Below are positions 52,751 to 61,117 of a stretch of 64,000 nucleotides of DNA, one piece after another (positions within the stretch are counted from its first letter, which is position 1; each line of letters starts with the position of its first letter). Under the pieces are notes generated by a model. That model was not told where the DNA came from and ran no database searches. It saw only the letters and a program-made list of their open reading frames with translations. This DNA is from DATAMF01 sp964472565 (GTDB lineage: Bacteria; Chloroflexota; Anaerolineae; Aggregatilineales; Aggregatilineaceae): NCBI GenBank assembly GCA_964472565.1, contig CAYYNB010000012.1, positions 1 to 64,000 on the forward strand, given 5' to 3'. Position numbers and translations under genes: made by a program.

Positions 52751-53569
52751 TTATTCGAGGTCGGGGACTTTGATATTGTCCAGATTTTCGGCGGGGACTG
52801 GAAATTCGGGATTCAGTTTTTCCAGCGTATCGACAATGATTTCGGAGATCACCAGATTGCGGTACCACTTTTTGTCGGCGGGGATGATATACCAGGGGGC
52901 ATGGGGCGTATTGCAGCGGGATAACGCATCCTGGTAGGCGTCCATGTAGGCATCCCATTTCTCGCGCACAGCGAGATCGCCAGTGTTAAATTTCCACTGC
53001 TTCGTGGGATCATCCAGCCGCGCCTGAAAGCGTTTTTCCTGCTCGTCTTCGGAGATGTGGAGGTAAAACTTGAGAATGGTAACGCCGCTGTCGGAGAGCA
53101 GCTTTTCAAAGGCGTTGATGTGATCGTAACGGGCTTTCCAGACGGATTTGGGCACTAACTCGTTGACACGAACGATCAACACATCCTCGTAATGGGAGCG
53201 GTTGAAGATGCCGATCATGCCGCGTCCAGGGACGTGCTGGTGAACGCGCCATAAAAAGTCGTGATCGAGTTCTTCGGGCGTGGGCGCTTTAAAACTGGTG
53301 ACGCTGACACCCTGGGGATTAACGCCGTACATCACGTTACGGATGGTGCCGTCTTTGCCGCCCGCATCCATCGCCTGAAGGATGATCAACAGGGCGTGTT
53401 GGTGTTCGGCGTATAATTTTTCCTGCAATTCAGCCATCCGTTTGCGAGCACGCTTGAGCGGCTTTTCGACACTTTCCTTGTCGTCATAATCTGCCGAAAA
53501 ATCGGTAGGATAATCGTGCAGGCGAACTGGCGCACCCACCGGGGGGCAAAAAGCCTGTTGTTTAACCAT
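52751..53569 (-). CDS. ppk2: Polyphosphate kinase 2 family protein
   Basis: 272 residues from the ATG at 53569, with GGAGG 6 bp upstream. It has the PPK2 P-loop MDAGGKDGT (near 66-74), the FKAPTPEELDHDFLWR lid motif, and Walker B-like IGIFNRSHYEDVLIVRV. It transfers phosphate between polyphosphate and nucleotides, usually making NDP or NTP at the expense of polyP. The family usually has 230-300 residues. It lies 9 kb from the Pst phosphate uptake operon but is not co-transcribed with it. Confidence 0.93.
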   Translation of the reverse strand: MVKQQAFCPPVGAPVRLHDYPTDFSADYDDKESVEKPLKRARKRMAELQEKLYAEHQHALLIILQAMDAGGKDGTIRNVMYGVNPQGVSVTSFKAPTPEELDHDFLWRVHQHVPGRGMIGIFNRSHYEDVLIVRVNELVPKSVWKARYDHINAFEKLLSDSGVTILKFYLHISEDEQEKRFQARLDDPTKQWKFNTGDLAVREKWDAYMDAYQDALSRCNTPHAPWYIIPADKKWYRNLVISEIIVDTLEKLNPEFPVPAENLDNIKVPDLE

Positions 53570-53603
53570 GTTTTTCCTCCACGAGCCGATCATAGATCAC
53601 AGA

Positions 53604-54818
53604 TTATTGATCACACCGATCATAAATCTGGAGCAGTCGGGGAACGATCACCGACCAATCATAATTGATTTTGACATATTCCGCCGCCGCCTGGCCGAGA
53701 TTCTGACAGCGGGGGCGATCTTGCAGCAGATCGATCACCGCCTGGGCAAAATCGTCAGCCGTATCAGCCAGCCGAAGTTCAACCCCATCACGCACATCCA
53801 AGCCCTGCGCGCCCATAGGCGTCGATACGACGGCCTGACCGGCGGCCATCGCCTGCAATAACTTGAGGCGCGTGCCGCTGCCCATACGGAGCGGCACCAC
53901 ATAAACCGCCGCCGCATGAAGAAACGAATTCACTTCGGGAACCCAGCCGGTGATCTCGATGTCATCGCGCTCGCGGAGCGCATCCAGGCGCGGGTGGGGA
54001 TGGCTGCCGACGACAAAAAAACGCACATCCGGCACGCGGGCGCGAATCTGTTCCAGGATGTGATTGGCAAACCACAACGCCGCATCCACATTGGGTCGGT
54101 AGGACATGGACCCAGTGAACACGAGGGCATGGGGGCCGAGGTCAAGCGGGCTGGTGGTCGCGGTGTAGTCGGCGACATGAATGCCGTTAGGCACCACACT
54201 CACCGGGCTGTTGGGCACGAGGCGCGCAAAAGCATCCGCATCGGTTTGGGACACGGCAATAGTATGATTCACCGTCTGACAGACTTCGCGCTCAAAACGC
54301 GACAAACGACGCCACTGGATGAAGGAATAGAGCGCGCCCGGCAGACCGCGAACACTGCGGCGCTCGGATTCAAAAATGGTGCGCTGCAAGTCGTACTCGG
54401 CGTTGAAGGAATCGTAGATCAGCGGCGTGTGCGGCTGTAACTGCCTGATGAGGGGCAAATAGGCGGCCATTTCCAGGCTCTCGATCTGGATCAGGTCAAA
54501 CTGCTGCGCGGTGAGACAGGCCGTTAATTTTTCGACATAGGCCGGGGAATAAAAACGGCGCTGCATGTCGGCAAAACGAGTGAAAAAAATGTCGCGCAGC
54601 CGGACGGTGATGGTGCGGTGCGGCGGGGGAACGACTTCGACAGCCGCACAGTATTCAGCGAGAGCGGATAGTCCGGCGGTGGATTCATGGTCGGCAAAGG
54701 AGAGCAAATGGATTGTGTGTCCGGCAGCATGTACCCCCCGCATGAGGCCGCTGGTGCGTAACGCGCCGCCTGCATGCGGTGGTTCGGGCAACTGAGCAGT
54801 TAAAAACAGGATGCGCAT
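53604..54818 (-). CDS. GT4 family glycosyltransferase
   Basis: 404 residues with the GT-B fold. The N-terminal acceptor domain begins RILFLTAQLPEPPHAGG. The donor half has VFTGSMSYRPNVDAALWF and MGSGTRLKLLQAMAAGQAVVST near 300-325, carrying the E/K-type nucleotide-sugar site of GT4 enzymes. Acceptor and donor are unknown. Another GT4 gene ends 7 bp upstream on the same strand, so both probably act in one surface-glycan pathway. Confidence 0.9.
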   Translation of the reverse strand: MRILFLTAQLPEPPHAGGALRTSGLMRGVHAAGHTIHLLSFADHESTAGLSALAEYCAAVEVVPPPHRTITVRLRDIFFTRFADMQRRFYSPAYVEKLTACLTAQQFDLIQIESLEMAAYLPLIRQLQPHTPLIYDSFNAEYDLQRTIFESERRSVRGLPGALYSFIQWRRLSRFEREVCQTVNHTIAVSQTDADAFARLVPNSPVSVVPNGIHVADYTATTSPLDLGPHALVFTGSMSYRPNVDAALWFANHILEQIRARVPDVRFFVVGSHPHPRLDALRERDDIEITGWVPEVNSFLHAAAVYVVPLRMGSGTRLKLLQAMAAGQAVVSTPMGAQGLDVRDGVELRLADTADDFAQAVIDLLQDRPRCQNLGQAAAEYVKINYDWSVIVPRLLQIYDRCDQ

Positions 54819-54825
54819 GGGTGGT

Positions 54826-55920
54826 TTAACTTTCGTGATACGTTCGCAAGACTATTTCGGCGGTCTTACGCCAGGTGAAGGTTGCGGCGCGCGCGATACC
54901 TGATGTACACAACTGCGCCCGGAGGACCTCATCGGTGAGCACGCGCTGCATGGCATGGGCGATTTCGGCGGGATCGTCGGGGTTCACGAGCAAACCCGCA
55001 TCGCCCGTGACTTCGGGCAGCGAACTGCGGTTGGCGGCAATGGTGGGGATGCCACAGGCCATTGCTTCCAGAATCGGCAGGCCAAAACCTTCATAGTGCG
55101 AGGGCAAAATGAGCATAGAGGCGCAATTGTAAATCGCCAGCAGATCGTCGGGGGAGGGCGCTTCGCGCCAGATCACATGATCCTGGAAACCGAGATCGCG
55201 AACCTTGCTGAAAATTTCGTTATAGAGCCAGCCCCGGCGTCCGGCAAGGATCAACGGTGGAGTATCGGGAAAGTCCTGGCGCAGAAGGGCATAGGCATCT
55301 AACAGACCAGGGATATTCTTGCGCGGCTCAAACGTCCCAACGAATAAAATATAGGCTTCGGGCAGGTCTAACTGCTGGCGGAGTGAGCGCCGTTCGTCGT
55401 CGGGCAGGGGACGGAAGGCGGGAGACACACCGAGCATGTGGACGGTTGTTTTTTCGATGGGAACCTGGAGTAAATTGGCTAGATCGTTCTGCGTAGCACA
55501 AGAGTCTACTAAAATATGATCAGCACGCTGAACCGCCCACGCGATCTGATCATTGTAATAACGGCGACTTCCGGCTGTCATAAACTGGGGATAGTGTAAA
55601 AAATGGAGATCGTGAACGGTGATGATCTGCCGGTGCGCGCCATGCTGGGGCGGGATGAAGTCGGGACTATGGAGCAGATCAAGGCGGTAGGGCGCGAGTT
55701 CGATGGAGAGACTCCACGGTTCCATGCGGTGATGACTCGGCGTGTGGGTATTCAAACGCCGAAAGGTAGGGGACAGGGTCTCGATATGGCGATAGTGCTG
55801 AATCACGCGGTATTCGTTGGTTTGATCCAGCGCGGCTAATTCCTGGATCACATGGCGCGTATATTCGACTATGCCACCGGGACGATAATAAGCGAGACGA
55901 GCATCGATTCCAATTTTCAT
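54826..55920 (-). CDS. GT4 family glycosyltransferase (possibly leaderless)
   Basis: 364 residues of GT-B fold. The motif FVGTFEPRKNIPGLLDAYALL (near 195-215) and the EX7E region EGFGLPILEAMACGIP (near 272-287) mark the GT4 donor domain. Start ATG 55920 has no ribosome-binding site. It is preceded directly by two TATACT boxes (ctatactttatactATG), so transcription may begin at the ATG. It forms a two-gene unit with the GT4 enzyme downstream. Confidence 0.9.
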   Translation of the reverse strand: MKIGIDARLAYYRPGGIVEYTRHVIQELAALDQTNEYRVIQHYRHIETLSPTFRRLNTHTPSHHRMEPWSLSIELAPYRLDLLHSPDFIPPQHGAHRQIITVHDLHFLHYPQFMTAGSRRYYNDQIAWAVQRADHILVDSCATQNDLANLLQVPIEKTTVHMLGVSPAFRPLPDDERRSLRQQLDLPEAYILFVGTFEPRKNIPGLLDAYALLRQDFPDTPPLILAGRRGWLYNEIFSKVRDLGFQDHVIWREAPSPDDLLAIYNCASMLILPSHYEGFGLPILEAMACGIPTIAANRSSLPEVTGDAGLLVNPDDPAEIAHAMQRVLTDEVLRAQLCTSGIARAATFTWRKTAEIVLRTYHES

Positions 55921-55940
55921 AGTATAAAGTATAGCCTAGC

Positions 55941-55969
55941 GCGACAAGTCAGAAAATAAGCGTTATAAT
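55941..55969 (+). promoter_or_regulatory. Sigma70-type promoter for the coiled-coil gene
   Basis: GCGACA (55941-55946) and a perfect TATAAT (55964-55969) are separated by exactly 17 bp. The short leader contains a hairpin CCGCG-AAAATA-CGCGG (55972-55987), then GGAG and AAGGA near the ATG at 56003. Confidence 0.65.
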
Positions 55970-56002
55970 GCCCGCGAAAATACGCGGTAGGAGTTAAGGA
56001 CA

Positions 56003-57214
56003 ATGGATTTAGCACAAGCTGCCCGAATGATTGAATGGTTGGATGAAGAGCGCCGCCGGGATCGGGCTACGATTTCGCTGCTGGAAGAGCGCCTTACTCA
56101 ACAGTCCGATCTGATCAACCAGCTTCAGCGTCACCTGGACGGGCTGGAACATGAACAGTCTACCATGCGAACCTCATTTTTGCCGATTACGCGTGAGGGC
56201 GAACTGACGGAGCAGCTTCGATCTGAGTATCAACAGACGATTGAAAACGTTGAAAGTAAGCGGTTGATGGCGGAACGCGAAGCCGAACGACGCGCGGAGA
56301 TTGCACGGGAAAGTGTCGCACGGCTGGTGCGAGAACTCGGTGATCGGACCGATAAACTGGAGCGGGCAATGGAAGAACTGCCCGCCGCACGGGTGGAACG
56401 GGATCGCGTGGCGTCGGCGCTGGCAGCAGTCCAGCAGCGGATGGAAGATTTGACGAAAAAGATGGAAGAGCCGGAGCGCCGATTGACCTTCCTCGAAGAA
56501 CAGCGACGCCAAGATTCCCGCCGAATTTCGGATATTCAGTCGGAAATTCCCGAAGTGCAAAAGACAATTGATGCCCAGCGGCCCAAAATTGAAGCGCTGG
56601 AAATGATGGTGCTGCGCAGCGAAAAGCGCATTCTCGATATTCAGGGCGCGGAACGAGACCGGCGCGAGGAGATTCAGCAGTTTATCGATCAGCAGACGCT
56701 GATGTTACAACAGCGGGATCAACAACTGGCGGAGATCACCAAAGGCTTTGGTGAATATGATGATGATATGCGGCGGTATATGGAACGGTTCGAGACCTGG
56801 GCCGAAACCCACCGCCAGATGAAAAAGACGGTAGACGATTTCGAACGGATCAGCGAACGACTGGGACGCCGGATTAATGAAGTGGCCGAAATGCAGCGGT
56901 TGTCGGAAGAACGGTTCCGGCAGGAGTGGAACGACTGGATCGCGGATGACCAGAAACGCTGGAAGCAGTTCACGCTGACGAATGACGAGGCGTGGCGCAA
57001 CCACGATAAACAGATGGAACAGGCGCGGCGCAGCATGGAAAACCTGCAAGTGGCGCTCGAACCGATCAAAAACAGCCTGGATCGGATCTGGCAGTTGGAG
57101 CGCGCACGCGCGGAAATGTACCGGGATCGATATCAAGCAATGCTGCTGGAGTATGATCAGGTTGAACGCGCGCCGGTGGCATCGGGGGCATTATCCAGCA
57201 ACGGCAGAGATTAG
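56003..57214 (+). CDS. Long coiled-coil protein, cytoplasmic
   Basis: 403 residues, almost all charged and helical. Heptad patterns run through most of residues 15-370 (IEWLDEERRRDRATISLLEERLTQQ, ERLGRRINEVAEMQRL). No signal peptide, membrane segment or enzymatic motif is visible. It resembles structural or DNA/cell-division associated coiled-coil proteins only in composition. It has its own promoter and a strong terminator, so it is a single-gene unit. Confidence 0.8.
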   Translation: MDLAQAARMIEWLDEERRRDRATISLLEERLTQQSDLINQLQRHLDGLEHEQSTMRTSFLPITREGELTEQLRSEYQQTIENVESKRLMAEREAERRAEIARESVARLVRELGDRTDKLERAMEELPAARVERDRVASALAAVQQRMEDLTKKMEEPERRLTFLEEQRRQDSRRISDIQSEIPEVQKTIDAQRPKIEALEMMVLRSEKRILDIQGAERDRREEIQQFIDQQTLMLQQRDQQLAEITKGFGEYDDDMRRYMERFETWAETHRQMKKTVDDFERISERLGRRINEVAEMQRLSEERFRQEWNDWIADDQKRWKQFTLTNDEAWRNHDKQMEQARRSMENLQVALEPIKNSLDRIWQLERARAEMYRDRYQAMLLEYDQVERAPVASGALSSNGRD

Positions 57215-57243
57215 AAATTCGTAACCCCTCGCTCTTATTTTGC

Positions 57244-57275
57244 AGGGTAGGCCACACAGACCTACCCTATTTTTT
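57244..57275 (+). terminator. Rho-independent terminator of the coiled-coil gene
   Basis: AGGGTAGG (57244-57251) pairs with CCTACCCT (57261-57268) around a 9-base loop. ATTTTTT follows directly. It lies 30 bp past the stop at 57214. Confidence 0.85.
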
Positions 57276-57319
57276 GCCCTATGGCTGCGCCAATATTTTC
57301 TTTACCCCATCCCCCCTTG

Positions 57320-57340
57320 CCCCTTCCCTCAGGGAAGGGG
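57320..57340. repeat. GC-rich palindrome (REP-like)
   Basis: CCCCTTCCC (57320-57328) is a perfect inverted repeat of GGGAAGGGG (57332-57340) with a 3-base loop. No T run follows. The C-rich flank (57304-57319) is typical of dispersed palindromic repeats. It may also reduce read-through from upstream. Confidence 0.5.
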
Positions 57341-57384
57341 AGTCAAACCCACAGGATGTGGGGAATTATTTTCTTGGATCAGCC

Positions 57385-57390
57385 TATAAT
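57385..57390 (+). promoter_or_regulatory. Candidate -10 box for the malic enzyme gene
   Basis: A perfect TATAAT stands 38 bp before the ATG at 57428. No good -35 is seen 16-18 bp upstream. The spacing leaves a leader that holds the AGGAG site at 57417-57421. Confidence 0.4.
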
Positions 57391-57427
57391 GGAAATAACC
57401 TCCCCAATTAGCTTTCAGGAGCTTTCT

Positions 57428-58777
57428 ATGATTGTTACCAAAGAAGAATTATTAGAAAAAGCCAAAAAACCTGCCGCTGACGCCATGCGACTGCACCCTT
57501 TTTACCGGGGGAAGATGCAAACGGCGCTGCGGTGCCGGGTGCGCGATCTGGATGATTTCGCGATCTGGTATACGCCGGGCGTGGCGGCTCCCTGCCGCGC
57601 GATTGCTGAAAGCCCTGAACTGGTTTATGAGTACACCAGTAAATGGAATACAGTGGCGATTGTGTCGGACGGCACACGGGTGCTGGGGCTGGGGGATATT
57701 GGTCCCAAAGCGGGATTACCGGTGATGGCAGGCAAGGCGCTGCTCTACAAGTACCTGGGCGGCGTGGATGCAGTGCCGATTATGCTGGATACCAAAGACC
57801 CGGATCGGATTATCGAAACGGTGCTGCTGCTGCAACCGTCGTTCGGTGGGGTCAACCTGGAAGACATTTCGCAGCCGAAGTGCTTCCGCATTCTGGATAC
57901 GCTGCGGCAGCGGGCCGAGATTCCGGTGTGGCATGATGATCAGCAGCGAACGGCCAGCGTGATTCTGGCCGGACTGATCTACGCGGCGAAAGTGGTGGGC
58001 AAAAAGCTGGCGGATATGCGGATCACTTTCGTTGGCGCGGGGGCGGCGAACGTGGCGTGTTCGCGGCTGGCTTTCGCGTATGGGGTGGATCCATCGAACT
58101 GCCTGATGGTGGATGTGAACGGGATTCTGGGCAAACACCGGCGCGATATTTATCTGCGACGGGCGGAATTTGTCCAGCAGTGGCACCTGTGCCAGATCAC
58201 AAATGCGGAAGAAGTTAAAGGTGGGATTGCGGAAGCGATGCGCGGGGCGGATGTGGTGATCGCCTTGTCTATGCCGGGGCCGGGCGTGATTCTGCCGGAA
58301 TGGGTGAAGACGATGGCGAAGGATGCCATTATCTTCGCGGCGGCGAATCCGATCCCAGAAATCTGGCCCTGGGAGGCGGCAGAAGGTGGGGCGGCGGTAG
58401 TGGCTACAGGACGCTCGGATTTTCCGAATCAGGTCAATAATTCGCTGGTGTTTCCGGGGATTTTTCGGGGGACGCTGGATGTGCAAGCCACGACGATTAC
58501 CGATCAGATGGCGATTGCGGCATCGGAGGCGTTGGCGAATATGGCGGAACAAAAAGGGATCGCGCCGGATTATATTCTGCCCACCATGGATGAATGGGAG
58601 ATTTTCCCGCATCTGGCAGCGGTGGTGGCGATGAAAGCGCAGGAGCAGGGTCTGGCCCGGATCAAAACCACTTATCAGGAGGAATATGATCGTGCAACGA
58701 CGTTGATCCGGTGTTCGCGGGAAATGACGCAGTTACTGATGCGCGAAGGTTTTATACCAGACCCGCCCCCGGAATAA
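57428..58777 (+). CDS. NAD(P)-dependent malic enzyme
   Basis: 449 residues from ATG 57428, with AGGAG at 57417-57421, 6 bp before it. Upstream in-frame codons cross the palindrome and are not family-like. It has the motif TPGVAAPCRAI, GLGDIGPKAGLPVMAGK (active-site Lys region), DAVPIMLDTKD, the metal-binding LEDISQPKCF, and a Rossmann GAGAANVA near 245-252. It converts malate to pyruvate plus CO2 and NAD(P)H. The size matches the short bacterial malic enzymes. The flavoprotein gene follows by 81 bp on the same strand. Confidence 0.92.
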   Translation: MIVTKEELLEKAKKPAADAMRLHPFYRGKMQTALRCRVRDLDDFAIWYTPGVAAPCRAIAESPELVYEYTSKWNTVAIVSDGTRVLGLGDIGPKAGLPVMAGKALLYKYLGGVDAVPIMLDTKDPDRIIETVLLLQPSFGGVNLEDISQPKCFRILDTLRQRAEIPVWHDDQQRTASVILAGLIYAAKVVGKKLADMRITFVGAGAANVACSRLAFAYGVDPSNCLMVDVNGILGKHRRDIYLRRAEFVQQWHLCQITNAEEVKGGIAEAMRGADVVIALSMPGPGVILPEWVKTMAKDAIIFAAANPIPEIWPWEAAEGGAAVVATGRSDFPNQVNNSLVFPGIFRGTLDVQATTITDQMAIAASEALANMAEQKGIAPDYILPTMDEWEIFPHLAAVVAMKAQEQGLARIKTTYQEEYDRATTLIRCSREMTQLLMREGFIPDPPPE

Positions 58778-58858
58778 GGGAGAAAAGGGGCGCAGTGCCC
58801 CTCCGACACGGCTCCGTACAACACGGCTCGGTATAACGTAGAGTAGATGGAGTTTGCC

Positions 58859-59779
58859 ATGCATGAACTGATTATTATCGGCGGCGGCCCGGCAGGACTG
58901 GCAGCAGCCGCGTATGCGGTCCGAAAACGTATGGATGCGCTCTTTATCTCCAAAGGGTTAGGTGGGCGCACCAATCGAAAACTGCTGCTGCCCTGGGTTG
59001 AGGATTACCAGGTGATTATTGGCGAAGAACTGATCCAGCGGTTTCGCACCCAACTGGACTACCTCGAATTTATGCGGGTGCGGGCGACGGTGTGCCAAAT
59101 TGAACGCCTAGAGGGCGGATTTCGGGTGCATGTGACAGGCGGAAAATATTACGACACCATCAGCCTGATTCTGGCGATGGGCGCGCAGGGCGAGCTGCTG
59201 AACATTCCCGGCGAAAAAGACTTTGATATGAAAGGGCTGTGTTATGGCGCGATGACGTATGCGCCGCTGATGGTGGACCGGAATGTGATCGTGATCGGCA
59301 ACGAACTGCTGGCACTGCGCGCGGTGGCGGAACTGAGCCGGATCGCAACCCAGGTGACACTGGTGGCTGAGGCGGAACAGACGCTTGATACGACGGTGGG
59401 TCACAAGGTATTATCCGCTGAAAATGTGGTCATAAAGGGCGGATTCAGGCCAGTTGAGGTGAAGGGGGATCAGTATGCACGGTCCCTGGTGATTGCCTCA
59501 CAGGATGGACGCCACCAGGAGATTTTCGCGGACGCGATCTTTGTGGAAAAGCGGCTGGTGCCGCGATCCAACCTGGTGATCGGGTTGGTGGATACGGATG
59601 AGTGCGGATTCATCCGGGTGGATTCGCGCAACCGGACAAATGTGCCCGGTATCTTTGCGGCGGGGGATGTGACCGACAGCAGCGCGTTCCAGGTGTTGAT
59701 GGGACTGGGCGACGGTGAAAAAGCCGCCCTGAGCGCCTATGATTATCTGCTGGGGGTCGAAGTGCCCGGATGTAGTTGA
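58859..59779 (+). CDS. Thioredoxin reductase-like flavoprotein without redox disulfide
   Basis: 306 residues from ATG 58859, chosen because GGAG is 7 bp upstream; another ATG lies 4 codons earlier. The FAD site GGGPAG (8-13) and the C-terminal FAD motif FAAGDVTDSS are intact, and the fold length equals TrxB. The active-site CATC of TrxB is replaced by GAMT (130-133, after LCY), leaving only Cys128. The NADPH glycine motif GGGxSA is IGNELLA. So it can bind FAD, but reduction by NADPH and transfer to a thioredoxin look unlikely. It may be a ferredoxin-linked, regulatory or unknown oxidoreductase. Confidence 0.8.
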   Translation: MHELIIIGGGPAGLAAAAYAVRKRMDALFISKGLGGRTNRKLLLPWVEDYQVIIGEELIQRFRTQLDYLEFMRVRATVCQIERLEGGFRVHVTGGKYYDTISLILAMGAQGELLNIPGEKDFDMKGLCYGAMTYAPLMVDRNVIVIGNELLALRAVAELSRIATQVTLVAEAEQTLDTTVGHKVLSAENVVIKGGFRPVEVKGDQYARSLVIASQDGRHQEIFADAIFVEKRLVPRSNLVIGLVDTDECGFIRVDSRNRTNVPGIFAAGDVTDSSAFQVLMGLGDGEKAALSAYDYLLGVEVPGCS

Positions 59780-59781
59780 AG

Positions 59782-61083
59782 CTACGTTCCGGGCACGGGT
59801 TCGCGGTGGATGTGCGCGCCGAGATTGCGCAGTTTTTCTTCTACCTTTTCATAGCCGCGATCAATCTGGCCGATGTTGCGGATGTGGCTGGTACCGCGCG
59901 CACATAAGGCGGCGAGCAGCAGCGACATCCCGGCACGGATGTCGGGGCTGGTGATATAGGGCACGGCGCGTAAAACTGTCGGACCGTGGACCACTGCGCG
60001 GTGCGGATCGCAGAGAAAAATCCGCGCGCCCATACTGCTGAGTTTGTCGGTGAAAAAAAAGCGGCTGTTATACATCCATTCGTGAAACAGGACAGTCCCG
60101 GCGGATTGGGTCGCCACCGTAAGGGCGATGCTCATCAGATCGGAGGGGAAGGCGGGCCAGGGCTGCGCTTTGATTTCGGGAATCTGATCACCCAGATCGC
60201 GCTCGATCACCAATGACTGGGAACGGGGCACGATGATGTCATTGCCGTCAACGGTCCAGGTGACACCCAATTTACGGAAGATCAGGGCGGACATATCGAG
60301 GTGTTCGGGATCGGCTTCACGAATGCGGATTTCGCTGCCCGTGACTGCCGCCGCGCCGACAAAACTGATCACTTCCAGATAATCGGCCCCCACGCGGAAT
60401 TCGCCGCCGTGCAGCCGATCTACGCCGTGAACAATCAGGCAGTTGGTGCCGATATTTTCGATCTGCGCACCCATACCGTTGAGCATATGACAGAGATTCT
60501 GGACGTGGGGTTCGGAGGCGGCGTTGCGGATGGTTGTGGTGCCCTGGGCAAGCGCAGCAGCCATCACGGCGTTTTCGGTAGCGGTGACGCTGGCCTCGTC
60601 CAGGATGATGTTTGCGCCTTGCAACCGGCCATCGATATTGATATGGAAAACGCCGTTGTATTCGATGTGTGCGCCCAGACGTTCCAATGCAAGCATGTGG
60701 GTATCCAACCGCCGCCGCCCGATCACATCACCGCCGGGGGTGGGGAGTTCGAGCTGGCCGAGACGGGCTAACATGGGTCCGGCAAACACCACCGAGGCGC
60801 GGGTTTTCTGCGTCAGTTCGCGCTCAATTTTGTGGGTGGTGAGTTCTTTAGCGTGGACTCGGACGCGATGATCGCCTAATTCTTCGACTTCTGCGCCCAG
60901 GCTGCGCAAAATGCTAAAGGTCACACGGACATCGGCAATATCCGGCATGTTTTGCAGAATAACGGGTTCATCGGTCAGCAAACAGGCGGGGAGCATTTTC
61001 AGGGCGGCGTTTTTGTTGCCGCTGATGGTCACTGCACCTTGAAGCGTCTGGTTGCCTTCGATCACAAATTGTTCTTGAGCCAT
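59782..61083 (-). CDS. murA: UDP-N-acetylglucosamine 1-carboxyvinyltransferase MurA, Cys-to-Asp form
   Basis: 433 residues, start ATG at 61083 with AGGAG 9 bp upstream. The family start SGNKNAALKMLPACLLTDE is followed by RASVVFAGPMLARLG and PGGDVIGRRRLDTH. In most MurA enzymes the PGG motif is followed by the catalytic Cys; here the residue is Asp119 (codon 60727-60729 of the plus strand). The enzyme still needs a general acid there, and known Asp forms are active and fosfomycin-tolerant. It commits PEP to peptidoglycan synthesis. The SAM adenosyltransferase gene lies 34 bp upstream on the same strand. Confidence 0.93.
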   Translation of the reverse strand: MAQEQFVIEGNQTLQGAVTISGNKNAALKMLPACLLTDEPVILQNMPDIADVRVTFSILRSLGAEVEELGDHRVRVHAKELTTHKIERELTQKTRASVVFAGPMLARLGQLELPTPGGDVIGRRRLDTHMLALERLGAHIEYNGVFHINIDGRLQGANIILDEASVTATENAVMAAALAQGTTTIRNAASEPHVQNLCHMLNGMGAQIENIGTNCLIVHGVDRLHGGEFRVGADYLEVISFVGAAAVTGSEIRIREADPEHLDMSALIFRKLGVTWTVDGNDIIVPRSQSLVIERDLGDQIPEIKAQPWPAFPSDLMSIALTVATQSAGTVLFHEWMYNSRFFFTDKLSSMGARIFLCDPHRAVVHGPTVLRAVPYITSPDIRAGMSLLLAALCARGTSHIRNIGQIDRGYEKVEEKLRNLGAHIHREPVPGT

Positions 61084-61117
61084 AACCGTTTAAGCTCCTA
61101 AAGATTTTTTTGACGGC

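Noticed and set aside
57716..58612. A 298-codon minus-strand frame under malic enzyme
   Set aside because: Antisense to conserved enzyme motifs; Arg/His-rich translation typical of a shadow frame.
58786..58802. Hairpin AGGGGC-GCAGT-GCCCCT after malic enzyme as a terminator
   Set aside because: Only six pairs and no T run; the flavoprotein gene downstream may be read through.
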